Shown piece after piece: positions 18,811 to 28,422 of a stretch of DNA of 40,701 nucleotides. Origin of the DNA: Blautia sp. (GTDB lineage: Bacteria; Bacillota; Clostridia; Lachnospirales; Lachnospiraceae); the NCBI GenBank assembly GCA_022764275.1, contig JALERH010000177.1, positions 1-40,701 on the forward strand, in the 5' to 3' direction. A program made the translations under genes and the position numbers. The first letter of the stretch is position 1, and each line of letters starts with the position of its first letter. Under the pieces are notes generated by a model that saw nothing but the letters and a program-made list of their open reading frames with translations, had not been told where the DNA came from and made no database searches.

Positions 18811-18848
18811 GAAAAATCCCCGGATGAGAAATCCGGGGGTTTTTGTTT
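18811..18848. terminator. Bidirectional Rho-independent terminator
   Basis: ATCCCCGGAT GAGAA ATCCGGGGGTTTTTGTTT with an A-tract upstream. Confidence 0.85.
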
Positions 18849-18890
18849 GCGTCATTAGGTTTATTCTGCAAGGTTTACAAATTTAATTTC

Positions 18891-19091
18891 TTATAATTTT
18901 GTAACATTAGCAGCCTGCATTCCACGAGCGCCTTCGGTCAGATCGTAAGTTACAGCCTGGCCTTCCTCAAGAGACTTGAAACCTTCGCCGTTGATTGCGG
19001 AAAAATGAACGAATACGTCTGCTCCGTCTTCGCCGGTGATAAAACCGTAACCTTTTTCAGCGTTGAACCATTTTACAGTTCCTTTGTTCAT
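18891..19091 (-). CDS. Cold-shock protein (CSD)
   Basis: [33 protein letters not shown]. Confidence 0.97.
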   Translation of the reverse strand: MNKGTVKWFNAEKGYGFITGEDGADVFVHFSAINGEGFKSLEEGQAVTYDLTEGARGMQAANVTKL

Positions 19092-19230
19092 TTTGTTACC
19101 TCCATAAAAAATAAAAGTTAAAAAGCAGTTTTCTGGCGAAAAAAATCACCAGATTTTACAGACTATATCATGTAATATATAATCTCTAAAAACTAGTGAT
19201 TTTACATCAAATAATCTTGGTCTTTTTAAG

Positions 19231-19259
19231 ATTATATAACCTGATTGCTGAAATGTCAA
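19231..19259 (-). promoter_or_regulatory. Perfect-consensus sigma-A promoter for the cold-shock gene
   Basis: Minus strand TTGACA (19254-19259), 17-nt spacer, TATAAT (19231-19236). Confidence 0.9.
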
Positions 19260-19369
19260 GAATTATTCGGAAGAATAATCCATCTAAAAAAGGGCTTTAT
19301 TAAATTGTGGTTTTCGTGTATTATGTAGATTAGAGAAGTGCGAAATAATTCCAGAAGGGAGAGATTCAT

Positions 19370-20656
19370 ATGGGTATTCTGATTCGGGGAGGCCGTATTG
19401 TAGATGCAGCCACGGACACCGATATGATAGGAGATATTTACCTGGACGATGGAATGATTCAGGAAATCGGCGAAAAGCTGACAGAAAAGGAAAAAAATGA
19501 TCGGGTCATTGATGCACACGGATGTATTGTCATGCCGGGCATTATTGACCTGCATGTACATCTCCGGGATCCGGGACAGACATATAAGGAAGATATTGAA
19601 AGCGGAGCAAAAGCGGCAGCCAGAGGCGGGGTGACTACTGTAGTCGCGATGCCGAATACTTCTCCGGTAATTGACAGCCCGGATCGGGCAAACTATGTAA
19701 AAAATAAGGCGGCCCAGGTATCCGGTATCCACGTTTTGCAGGCAGGCGCTATGACAAAGGGAGAACTGGGAAAAGAACTGGCTGATATTGCCGGTATGGC
19801 AGAGGCTGGAGTACCGGCGCTTTCCGAGGACGGTAAATCTGTTATGGACAGTAAGCTTTGCAAAGAAGCTATGAAGGAGGCTGTAAAAGCTGGCCTGCCT
19901 GTTTTTGACCATTGTGAGGACCTTACCCTTCGGGGAAACGGATGTATGAATGATGACGAAAATGCCAGACGTCTGGGATTGCCAGGCATCAGCAATTCTG
20001 TGGAGGATGTGATCGCAGCAAGGGATATCATTCTGGCCTGCGAAACAGGAGCAAAGCTTCATCTTTGCCATTGCTCCACAGAAGGCGTCGCAAAAATCAT
20101 GCAGCACGTAAAGGAAAGCGGGATTAAAAATGTAACTGCAGAGGTGTGCCCGCACCATTTTATCCTGACCTCTGATGATATTAAAAGAGATGACCCGGAT
20201 TTTAAGATGAATCCGCCCCTTCGTACGAGAAAAGATGTGGAAGCGTTGAAAGAGGGACTGAAAAAAGGCTATATCGATGTGATCAGTACGGATCATGCAC
20301 CGCACAGCCAGAAGGACAAAACCGGTTCCATGAAAAATACGGCGTTCGGAATCGTAGGTCTGGAGACGAGCCTGGCATTAAGCTACACAGCGCTGGTGGA
20401 AAAGGGTGTTCTCACCATGAAGCAGCTGGTGGAGAAGATGTGTAAAAATCCCGCGGAGATTCTGGGACTGGACTGCGGTACTTTAGAGGCAGGACATCCT
20501 GCGGATGTAATTGTGGTGGATGTGGAGCATCCTTATAAAATAGATAAAACGCAGTTTGCCTCCAAGGGCCGGAATACCCCATTTGACGGGCGGGAAGTAA
20601 AAGGCAAAGTTCTTTATACGATCTGCGACGGCAAAATCGTATATCAGCAGAACTGA
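19370..20656 (+). CDS. pyrC: Dihydroorotase
   Basis: MPGIIDLHVHLRDPGQTYKEDIESGAKAAARGGVTTV, STDHAPHS. Confidence 0.95.
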   Translation: MGILIRGGRIVDAATDTDMIGDIYLDDGMIQEIGEKLTEKEKNDRVIDAHGCIVMPGIIDLHVHLRDPGQTYKEDIESGAKAAARGGVTTVVAMPNTSPVIDSPDRANYVKNKAAQVSGIHVLQAGAMTKGELGKELADIAGMAEAGVPALSEDGKSVMDSKLCKEAMKEAVKAGLPVFDHCEDLTLRGNGCMNDDENARRLGLPGISNSVEDVIAARDIILACETGAKLHLCHCSTEGVAKIMQHVKESGIKNVTAEVCPHHFILTSDDIKRDDPDFKMNPPLRTRKDVEALKEGLKKGYIDVISTDHAPHSQKDKTGSMKNTAFGIVGLETSLALSYTALVEKGVLTMKQLVEKMCKNPAEILGLDCGTLEAGHPADVIVVDVEHPYKIDKTQFASKGRNTPFDGREVKGKVLYTICDGKIVYQQN

Positions 20657-20736
20657 TGTATGATGAGGTACCGAAAAAATCATATACAGGATAATAAACT
20701 TTTAAAATAGAAACTGACATTTAGGAGGAAGAATTC

Positions 20737-21672
20737 ATGATTAACAAGCTGATTGAAAAGATTCAGAAGACAAACGCTCCCATCGTGGTAGGCCTTGATC
20801 CCATGATGAACTATATTCCAAAACACATTCAGGAAGCGGCATTTAAGGAATTCGGAGAAACTCTGGAGGGTGCTGCAGAAGCTGTCTGGCAGTATAACAA
20901 AGGAATCGTGGATGCGACCTGTGATCTGATTCCGGCTGTAAAACCGCAGATTGCCATGTATGAGCAGTTTGGGATTCCTGGACTGATGGCATATAAAAGA
21001 ACCGTTGACTACTGCAAATCCAAAGATCTTGTCGTGATCGGAGACATTAAGCGCGGAGATATCGGCTCCACTTCTGCAGCTTATGCAGTGGGACATCTTG
21101 GCAAAGTCCAGGTGGGAAGCAAAACCTATGCAGGATTTGACGAGGATTTCGCTACCGTGAATCCATACCTTGGTTCAGACGGTGTGAAGCCATTTATCGA
21201 GGTCTGTAAGGAAGAAAAGAAAGGAATCTTTGTCCTGGTAAAGACTTCCAATCCTTCCAGCGGAGAGTTTCAGGACAGAATCATAGAAGGACGCCCTCTG
21301 TATGAGTGGGTCGGCGAGATGGTAGCCAAATGGGGAGAAGACCACATGGGTGATTCCTACAGCTATGTAGGTGCTGTTGTGGGCGCGACCTATCCGGAAA
21401 TGGGAAAGGTGCTCCGTAAGCTTATGCCGAAAACCTTTATTCTGGTGCCGGGTTACGGTGCTCAGGGCGGAAAAGGAAAGGATCTCGTTCATTTCTTTAA
21501 TGAAGACGGACTTGGCGCCATTGTGAATTCCTCCCGTGGTATTATTGCTGCCTATAAACAGGAAAAATATGCCCAATTTGGAGAAGAAGGGTATGCAGAT
21601 GCAGCACGCCAGGCCGTAAAGGATATGATCGCGGACATTTCCGGCGCACTGGAAAACCGCCAGGAGGCATAG
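20737..21672 (+). CDS. pyrF: Orotidine-5'-phosphate decarboxylase
   Basis: PIVVGLDPMM, DIKRGDIGSTSAAYA, VGAVVGATYPEMGKVLRKLMPKTFILVPGYGAQGG. Confidence 0.95.
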   Translation: MINKLIEKIQKTNAPIVVGLDPMMNYIPKHIQEAAFKEFGETLEGAAEAVWQYNKGIVDATCDLIPAVKPQIAMYEQFGIPGLMAYKRTVDYCKSKDLVVIGDIKRGDIGSTSAAYAVGHLGKVQVGSKTYAGFDEDFATVNPYLGSDGVKPFIEVCKEEKKGIFVLVKTSNPSSGEFQDRIIEGRPLYEWVGEMVAKWGEDHMGDSYSYVGAVVGATYPEMGKVLRKLMPKTFILVPGYGAQGGKGKDLVHFFNEDGLGAIVNSSRGIIAAYKQEKYAQFGEEGYADAARQAVKDMIADISGALENRQEA

Positions 21673-21673
21673 T

Positions 21674-22456
21674 ATGAGCAAAAAAGCAAAAGAAACATGT
21701 ACCATCATACGTCAGGAGCGTATCGGAACAGATATTTACAGCATGTGGCTTCAGACACAGACCATTGGGAAAAATGCACAGCCGGGACAGTTTGTTTCTC
21801 TCTATACCAGAAACGGCAGCAAGCTTCTTCCGCGTCCTATCAGTCTCTGTGAGATTGACAGGGAAGAGGGAAGGCTGCGCATTGTATATCGTGTGACCGG
21901 AAAAAATACCGGTACAGAAGAATTTTCCCGCCTTCATGCGAAGGTTCCGGTGGAGGTGCTGGGACCGCTGGGAAACGGCTTCCCTCTTGAAGAAGTAAAA
22001 GGAAAAAGAGTCTTTCTCATGGGCGGCGGTATCGGAATCCCTCCCATGCTGGAGACCATGAAACAGCTGGAAGGAGAAAAAACAGCCATTCTCGGATATC
22101 GGGATGAACTGTTTTTGAATACGGAATTTGAAAAATATGGAAAGGTATATATTGCCACTGAGGACGGCTCTGCCGGCACAAAGGGCAATGTGATGGATGC
22201 CATCCGGGAAAATGATCTGGAGGCAGACGCGATTTTTGCCTGCGGACCGAAACCAATGCTGCGTGCTATCAAGGCATATGCACTGGAGAAAAATATTCCC
22301 TGCTGGATTTCCATGGAGGAACGCATGGCATGCGGAATCGGCGCCTGTCTGGGATGTGTCTGCCAGTCCACAGAGGTTGACGGGCATTCCCATGTGCACA
22401 ATAAGAGAGTATGCAAGGATGGCCCTGTATTCCTCAGTACGGAGGTGGAGTTATGA
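21674..22456 (+). CDS. pyrK: Dihydroorotate dehydrogenase electron transfer subunit
   Basis: FAD/NAD-binding RPISLCEID, MGGGIGIPPML; [2Fe-2S] cysteines MACGIGACLGCVCQ. Confidence 0.93.
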   Translation: MSKKAKETCTIIRQERIGTDIYSMWLQTQTIGKNAQPGQFVSLYTRNGSKLLPRPISLCEIDREEGRLRIVYRVTGKNTGTEEFSRLHAKVPVEVLGPLGNGFPLEEVKGKRVFLMGGGIGIPPMLETMKQLEGEKTAILGYRDELFLNTEFEKYGKVYIATEDGSAGTKGNVMDAIRENDLEADAIFACGPKPMLRAIKAYALEKNIPCWISMEERMACGIGACLGCVCQSTEVDGHSHVHNKRVCKDGPVFLSTEVEL

Positions 22457-23358
22457 GTAAGACAAGTGTGACCCTTGCCGGAGTGGAACTGAAAAATCCG
22501 GTGATGACGGCCTCCGGAACCTTTGGTTCAGGGGAAGAATACAGTGAATTTGTGGATCTGAATCAGCTGGGAGCGGTTGTGACCAAAGGCGTGGCAAATG
22601 TACCATGGCCGGGAAATCCCACACCCCGTATAGTGGAAACGGCGGGCGGCATGCTCAATGCCATCGGTCTGCAGAATCCGGGAATTGACGTATTCTGCAG
22701 CCGGGATATTCCTTTCCTGAAAAAATATGATACAAAGATTATTGTGAATGTATGTGGAAAATCTACGGAGGATTACTGCGAGGTTGTGGAAAGACTGGCG
22801 CAGGAACCGGTAGATTTGTTGGAAATCAACGTTTCCTGCCCCAACGTAAAAGAGGGAGGAATTGCATTCGGACAGAATCCCAAAGCGCTGGAGGCAATTA
22901 CAAAAGAAGTGAAAAAGCGTGCAAAGCAGCCGATTATCATGAAACTGAGCCCGAATGTGACGGATATCACCGAGATGGCCAGAGCTGCCGAAGCAGGCGG
23001 TGCAGATGTTTTATCTCTTATTAATACGATCACAGGAATGAAAATTGATATCAACCGCCGTACTTTTGCACTGGCAAATAAGACCGGCGGCATGTCAGGA
23101 CCGGCAGTGAAACCGGTAGCAGTCCGTATGGTTTATCAGGTTGCAAATGCGGTAAAACTTCCGATCATCGGAATGGGCGGAATTGCAAGTGCAGAGGATG
23201 CACTGGAATTTATCATGGCAGGCGCGACTGCGGTTTCCGTGGGAACTGCCAATTTCTTTAACCCGTATACCACGCAGGAAGTGGTAAAGGGAATCGAGGA
23301 GTTTATGGCACGTCAGAAGGTGGAGGACATCCACGAACTGATCGGCTGTGTGAAATAG
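22453..23358 (+). CDS. pyrD: Dihydroorotate dehydrogenase, catalytic subunit (type 1B)
   Basis: ELKNPVMTASGTFG, EINVSCPNVKEGG, IIGMGGIASAEDALEFIMAGATAVSVGTANF; ATGA overlap with pyrK. Confidence 0.95.
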   Translation: MSKTSVTLAGVELKNPVMTASGTFGSGEEYSEFVDLNQLGAVVTKGVANVPWPGNPTPRIVETAGGMLNAIGLQNPGIDVFCSRDIPFLKKYDTKIIVNVCGKSTEDYCEVVERLAQEPVDLLEINVSCPNVKEGGIAFGQNPKALEAITKEVKKRAKQPIIMKLSPNVTDITEMARAAEAGGADVLSLINTITGMKIDINRRTFALANKTGGMSGPAVKPVAVRMVYQVANAVKLPIIGMGGIASAEDALEFIMAGATAVSVGTANFFNPYTTQEVVKGIEEFMARQKVEDIHELIGCVK

Positions 23359-23384
23359 TTGGGAAAAATGGAGGACATGGGATT

Positions 23385-24059
23385 ATGGAAGCTTACAAAC
23401 AGGAATTTATTGAATTTATGATTGACTGCAACGTATTGAAATTCGGAGATTTTGTGACAAAATCAGGCCGTAAAACTCCGTTTTTTGTAAACACCGGATT
23501 TTACCGTACCGGAGCTCAGCTTCGCAGACTTGGTCAGTATTATGCAAAAGCAATTGAAAATAAATTCGGACTGGATTTTGACGTTTTGTTCGGACCAGCA
23601 TACAAAGGGATTCCGCTGAGTGTTGCCGCTACCATGGCAATCAGTGAGGAATACGGCAAAGACATCCGCTACTGTTCCAATCGTAAGGAAGTAAAGGATC
23701 ACGGAGACAAGGGAATCCTTCTGGGAAGCCCAATTCAGGATGGAGACAAGGTGGTCATCATCGAGGATGTGACCACAGCCGGAACTTCTATCCAGGAGAC
23801 CCTTCCGATCATCAAGGCCCAGGGAAATGTAGAGCCTGTCGGTCTGGTAGTATCCGTAGACCGTATGGAGCGCGGACAGGGGACGAAGAGTGCTCTGAAA
23901 GAAATTGAGGAAAAATATGGCCTGAAGACGACTGCAATCGTTACCATGGCGGAAGTGGTGGAGCATCTTTATAACAAAGAATACAAGGGTAAGGTGATCA
24001 TTGACGACACTCTGAAAGCTGCAATTGATGCATATTACCAGCAGTACGGAGCAGAATAA
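23385..24059 (+). CDS. pyrE: Orotate phosphoribosyltransferase
   Basis: LFGPAYKGIPLS, VVIIEDVTTAGTSIQET PRPP-binding motif. Confidence 0.95.
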   Translation: MEAYKQEFIEFMIDCNVLKFGDFVTKSGRKTPFFVNTGFYRTGAQLRRLGQYYAKAIENKFGLDFDVLFGPAYKGIPLSVAATMAISEEYGKDIRYCSNRKEVKDHGDKGILLGSPIQDGDKVVIIEDVTTAGTSIQETLPIIKAQGNVEPVGLVVSVDRMERGQGTKSALKEIEEKYGLKTTAIVTMAEVVEHLYNKEYKGKVIIDDTLKAAIDAYYQQYGAE

Positions 24060-24080
24060 AGGAAAAAGGAGAAGTTTCAG

Positions 24081-24236
24081 ATGATGAATGAAAAAACTTA
24101 TAAAACCATGTCATCAGCCGGGACAGCAGGTCTGGTACTGGGGATTATCACTCTGGTGACAGGAATCGTGACCGGGATTCTCATGATCGTAAATGGAGCA
24201 AGGCTCCTGAAAGAAAAATCTGATATTCTGATATAA
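24081..24236 (+). CDS. 51-aa single-TM glycine-rich small membrane protein (not in the supplied ORF track)
   Basis: Manual translation MMNEKTYKTMSSAGTAGLVLGIITLVTGIVTGILMIVNGARLLKEKSDILI*; AAAAGGAGAAG SD upstream; terminator follows immediately. Confidence 0.7.
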   Translation: MMNEKTYKTMSSAGTAGLVLGIITLVTGIVTGILMIVNGARLLKEKSDILI

Positions 24237-24245
24237 AAATGTCCA

Positions 24246-24276
24246 AAAAGCCACAGGATGCGACCTGTGGTTTTTC
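24246..24276 (+). terminator. Rho-independent terminator of the pyr operon
   Basis: AAAAAGCCACAGG ATGCGA CCTGTGGTTTTTC. Confidence 0.85.
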
Positions 24277-24301
24277 GGTCTGCTTTGGATAGGGGAAAAT
24301 A

Positions 24302-24778
24302 TTGAAAAAGAATAGAAAAAGTATTATCCGGAGCGTTGGAGTTGTACTGTATATTGTGTATATACTCCTGCTGCTGTATTTTTTGTTTTTTTCTGAAAAA
24401 TATGGGAGAGTACCGCAGGAGGAGCGGGAATACCGTTATAATCTTGTACCTTTTATGGAAATCCGAAGGTTCTGGATTTACCGGGATAAAGTTGGAACAA
24501 CAGCATTTTTAACAAATATCTTTGGTAATGTGCTGGCGTTTATTCCTTTTGGCTTCATTCTGCCCATTATTTCAGAAAAAATGAGAAATGGATTTCTGAT
24601 CTGCATATCCGGACTGGAATTAAGCCTGACAGTGGAATGTATTCAGCTGATAACCAGGGTCGGGTGCTTTGATGTGGATGACCTGATTTTGAATACTCTC
24701 GGAGCAGCACTGGGATACCTCCTTCTGGTCATCTGCAATCATCCAAGGAGAAAAAAATATCATGGCAAGAAGATATAG
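24302..24778 (+). CDS. VanZ-like family membrane protein
   Basis: YNLVPFMEIRRFW, NIFGNVLAFIPFGFILPI, ELSLTVECIQLITRVGCFDVDDLILNTLGAALGYLL; TTG start. Confidence 0.88.
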   Translation: MKKNRKSIIRSVGVVLYIVYILLLLYFLFFSEKYGRVPQEEREYRYNLVPFMEIRRFWIYRDKVGTTAFLTNIFGNVLAFIPFGFILPIISEKMRNGFLICISGLELSLTVECIQLITRVGCFDVDDLILNTLGAALGYLLLVICNHPRRKKYHGKKI

Positions 24779-25076
24779 ATATTCATTTACAAAGAAAAAA
24801 GAGGCCGGAAAGGGAAAACTGTCGGTGGGATTGGCTGTGGCCTCACTGGTGTTTTTTGCAGCGGCAGTTACGCTGGCGCTGATTCTGGAAGGAAGCTTTG
24901 GTTTCATCATCGGAAGCATGAGCCTTTTTGCTGCGCTTCTTTCTGTTTATGGATTTATTATGGGACTGAGGAGCTTTTCAGAGGAAGGAAAAAGCCACAG
25001 AACAAGCATTATCGGTTCTATTTCAAATGGCATTATTATGATTGTGTGGCTTGGAATTTATCTGACGGGGGTGTAA
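24762..25076 (+). CDS. Small membrane protein (DUF6142-like by recollection)
   Basis: Three predicted TM segments; overlaps the VanZ gene end. Confidence 0.65.
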   Translation: MARRYRYSFTKKKEAGKGKLSVGLAVASLVFFAAAVTLALILEGSFGFIIGSMSLFAALLSVYGFIMGLRSFSEEGKSHRTSIIGSISNGIIMIVWLGIYLTGV

Positions 25077-25079
25077 CAC

Positions 25080-25688
25080 ATGGATGAAAGATTAAAACAG
25101 CAGATGGATTTTATCCTGGAAGTGGATAAGGTGAAAAATATAATGCGGCAGACTTATCTGGCGGATGGGAAAAGAAAAGAAAATGATGCGGAGCACTCCT
25201 GGCATCTGGCACTTATGGCAGTGCTTTTAAAAGAGTACGCCAATGAAGAGGTGGACCTTGCGAAGGTGATTCCCATGGTTCTGGTTCATGACCTGGTGGA
25301 GATTGACGCAGGAGATACCTATGCTTACGATGAAGCAGGAGCAGCCACAAAGGAAGAAAGAGAAAAAAAGGCGGCAGACCGTATTTACGGGATCCTTCCC
25401 AAAGACCAGGGAAAATGGCTGTATGGTCTGTGGCAGGAATTTGAGGCTTACGAAACTCCGGAAGCCAAATTTGCCCATGTGCTGGACAACAGCCAGCCGC
25501 TTTTTCTGAACGATGCCTCTGACGGTATCAGCTGGACGGAACATGGAGTAAAGAAAAGCCAGATTTATAAAAGAAACCGCCGTACCGGGGAAGGCTCTGA
25601 AAAAATCTGGGAGTATATGCAGGAACTGATAGAAAAACATATCCGTCTGGGACATGTGATCGATGACATGAAGGAAGAACAGGAGTGA
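25080..25688 (+). CDS. HD-domain phosphohydrolase (YfbR/HDDC2-like)
   Basis: NDAEHSWHLALMA...MVLVHDLVEIDAGDTYAYD...KFAHVLDNSQPLFLN. Confidence 0.88.
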   Translation: MDERLKQQMDFILEVDKVKNIMRQTYLADGKRKENDAEHSWHLALMAVLLKEYANEEVDLAKVIPMVLVHDLVEIDAGDTYAYDEAGAATKEEREKKAADRIYGILPKDQGKWLYGLWQEFEAYETPEAKFAHVLDNSQPLFLNDASDGISWTEHGVKKSQIYKRNRRTGEGSEKIWEYMQELIEKHIRLGHVIDDMKEEQE

Positions 25689-27763
25689 AATGCATGGATG
25701 ATTTTTTAGAAGAACGTTATGAACTTGCGAAACTGAGAATCGCTCAGATCGTAACGGAAGAAGCGGCAGCAGAGCCTTTTCGTGATTTTTTTCAGAAGAC
25801 AGCCGCCTTTCTGGAAAAAACCATTCAGGTGATGGATGCGGATAATTCTGACCTTTCCCTGGATGAGCTGCAAAAACAAAACCACTCTCTCTATGAGGAT
25901 ATACTGGAAGAAAATTATGATACAAGCTATGGAAATCCGGCTTATGCGGCAAAAATGCTGGGAGAATATGGAAAAGATTTTTCTTTTCTTTATGCAGAAC
26001 TGCGTGGGGCAATTGCGTATGCCAGTGAACATGATCTTTGGAACATGACGGTGGTACTGGAGCTTTTCCTGGAAGTGTATGCAGCATTTGCGGAGGAAGA
26101 AGTTACACCTCACGGAAATTTCCCGTCAGAAGTTCCGAAGGAAAAAATAGTACGAGATATACTTTCTTCCTATGTAAATGATTACTGCCAGGATATGGTG
26201 GAACAGCATATACGAAGAAGCCTTGACCCGGAATGTGATTTCGCGGTAAAAATTATCATGGACTCTGACCTTTCCGACCTTCGTTATCTGTATCGTTATG
26301 GCGAGTTCGTTTCAGAAAATGAGCTGGGTGCAGCACGTTTTTTAAACTCTCTTTCCCAGGAAGAAATTGATGCCATGGCAAAAACTTACACAGAAGGTTA
26401 CCGGATGGGATTTGTGACGGGCAGAAAAGATATTTCGAAGAAAAAGACCGTAAATATCCGGTACAGCCTTGGCTTTGAGAGGATGGTTCGTTCGGCAATC
26501 CTTCAGTTTCGGAAAATGGGGCTGGAGCCGGTGATTTACCGTTATGCAACGCATGCAGTATGCAGGAGGGGACAGAGCCGTATCGGTTATACCGGAGGAA
26601 TCCCCAATGCCCAGTATGATTATGACCACCGCCAGGATGCGGCATTGTTTCTGGATGCTGATTTTGTAAAGAGAAAGCTGCGTGCGCTGCAGACCTCTTA
26701 TGAACAGTATAAGGAACTTGCCCTGGTTCATGGCGGACCGGCATGTATTGATACTTTCGGGGAAGCGCCTTTTTCTCCGGCAAGTACACCGGAAGCATGG
26801 AATTTCAGCGAGAGCCAGCAGAAGCTGGAACTGGAGCTTTCCAATGAATCCGGACAGATTACAAACCGCTACATCCCTGGGGATGAGAGAAGTTTTACCA
26901 TCATTGCCTATCCGGTTCCGGAAATCGGGGGCAATTATGCAGAGATTTTCCGGGAAATCGTGAAAATCAATACGCTGGACTACACGCTGTACCAGCGAAT
27001 CCAACAGACGATCATCGATACCCTGGATACCTGTGAGTGGGTTGAGATTAAGGGAAAAGGGGAAAACGAGACGAATCTGCTCGTTCATCTTCACACTCTG
27101 GAAGATCCGCAGAAACAGACGAATTTTGAAAACTGCGTGGCAGATGTGAATATCCCGGTAGGAGAAGTATTCACTTCTCCGGTCCTGGCGGGGACAGACG
27201 GTACTCTTCATGTAAAGAAGGTATATCTGGAAGGTCTGCAGTTTAAAGACCTGAAGCTGGTATTTGAAGGAGGGCAGGTGATTGACTATACCTGCGGCAA
27301 TTTTGAAGATGAGGCGGAAAACCGGAAATATATTGAAGACAACATTCTTTTCCATCATCCGAAACTCCCAATGGGAGAGTTTGCCATCGGAACCAACACG
27401 ACGGCCTATGTGGCGGCAGAAAAATATGGAATCGGGGACAAGCTGCCGATTCTGATCGCGGAGAAAATGGGACCGCATTTTGCAGTGGGAGATACCTGCT
27501 ACAGCTGGGCGGAGGACACACCGGTATACAATCCGGATGGAAAAGAGATCATTGCCCGGGATAATGAGATTTCCATGCGCAGGAAAGACGATGTAAGCCA
27601 GGCATATTACGGATGTCATATGGATATTACCATTCCTTACGATGAACTTGGAAGCATCCGTGTCATTCACGGGGATGGAGAGAAAACTTCTATTATAGAA
27701 GACGGACGATTTGTCCTTCCGGGAACAGAAAAATTGAACATGCCTTTTGAAGTTTTCAGTTGA
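25685..27763 (+). CDS. M29-like aminopeptidase
   Basis: NIPVGEVFTSPVLAGTDGTLHV, MGEFAIGTNTTAYVAAEKYGIGDKLPILIAEKMGPHFAVGDTCYSW; ATGA-type overlap with the HD gene. Confidence 0.82.
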   Translation: MKCMDDFLEERYELAKLRIAQIVTEEAAAEPFRDFFQKTAAFLEKTIQVMDADNSDLSLDELQKQNHSLYEDILEENYDTSYGNPAYAAKMLGEYGKDFSFLYAELRGAIAYASEHDLWNMTVVLELFLEVYAAFAEEEVTPHGNFPSEVPKEKIVRDILSSYVNDYCQDMVEQHIRRSLDPECDFAVKIIMDSDLSDLRYLYRYGEFVSENELGAARFLNSLSQEEIDAMAKTYTEGYRMGFVTGRKDISKKKTVNIRYSLGFERMVRSAILQFRKMGLEPVIYRYATHAVCRRGQSRIGYTGGIPNAQYDYDHRQDAALFLDADFVKRKLRALQTSYEQYKELALVHGGPACIDTFGEAPFSPASTPEAWNFSESQQKLELELSNESGQITNRYIPGDERSFTIIAYPVPEIGGNYAEIFREIVKINTLDYTLYQRIQQTIIDTLDTCEWVEIKGKGENETNLLVHLHTLEDPQKQTNFENCVADVNIPVGEVFTSPVLAGTDGTLHVKKVYLEGLQFKDLKLVFEGGQVIDYTCGNFEDEAENRKYIEDNILFHHPKLPMGEFAIGTNTTAYVAAEKYGIGDKLPILIAEKMGPHFAVGDTCYSWAEDTPVYNPDGKEIIARDNEISMRRKDDVSQAYYGCHMDITIPYDELGSIRVIHGDGEKTSIIEDGRFVLPGTEKLNMPFEVFS

Positions 27764-27872
27764 CAGAAAAAGGGATTCTTAGTAGAATTTACGCTTAGAG
27801 AGGTAATCAGTGCCAGGGAGGGCAGAACCTTTCCTGGCATTGAAATTTATATACAAACAAAAGGAGAACATT

Positions 27873-28373
27873 ATGCCAAAAGTAGGAATTGTGATGGGCA
27901 GCGATTCGGATATGCCGGTTATGAGTAAGGCGGCAGATATCCTGGAGAAGCTTGGAATTGATTACGAAATGAAAATTATCTCTGCACACAGAGAGCCTGA
28001 CGTGTTCTTTGAGTATGCCAGAACAGCAGAAGAAAAAGGATTTAAGGTTATCATCGCAGGAGCAGGAATGGCAGCACATCTTCCTGGAATGTGTGCGGCA
28101 ATCTTCCCGATGCCGGTTATCGGAATTCCTATGCACACCACTTCCCTTGGGGGAAGAGATTCTCTGTATTCCATTGTGCAGATGCCTTCCGGCATCCCGG
28201 TTGCCACGGTAGCCATTAATGGTGGTGCAAATGCAGGCCTTCTGGCTGCGAAAATCCTGGCAACTTCAGACGAGGAGCTGCTGGCAAGATTAAAAGCCTA
28301 CAGCCAGGAATTAAAAGAACAGGTGGAAGCAAAAGATGCAAGACTTCAGGAAGTTGGTTATAAAAACTACTAA
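27873..28373 (+). CDS. purE: N5-carboxyaminoimidazole ribonucleotide mutase
   Basis: VGIVMGSDSDMPVM, SAHREPD, GAGMAAHLPGMCA; SD AAGGAG before ATG 27873. Confidence 0.95.
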   Translation: MPKVGIVMGSDSDMPVMSKAADILEKLGIDYEMKIISAHREPDVFFEYARTAEEKGFKVIIAGAGMAAHLPGMCAAIFPMPVIGIPMHTTSLGGRDSLYSIVQMPSGIPVATVAINGGANAGLLAAKILATSDEELLARLKAYSQELKEQVEAKDARLQEVGYKNY

Positions 28374-28422
28374 GCAGAATGAAACTTCCTTATAAATAAA
28401 ATTATTTCGGAGGATAAAGAAT

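Noticed and set aside
19256-20305. 349-aa minus-strand ORF
   Set aside because: Antisense to pyrC and overlapping the csp promoter; no domain signal.
26342-27670. 442-aa minus-strand ORF
   Set aside because: Antisense to the M29-like aminopeptidase, whose motifs are clear; composition is typical of antisense shadow translation.
27809-27841. Known purine or ZTP riboswitch upstream of purE
   Set aside because: Only a single imperfect hairpin is seen; the conserved core nucleotides I associate with purine or ZTP classes are absent.
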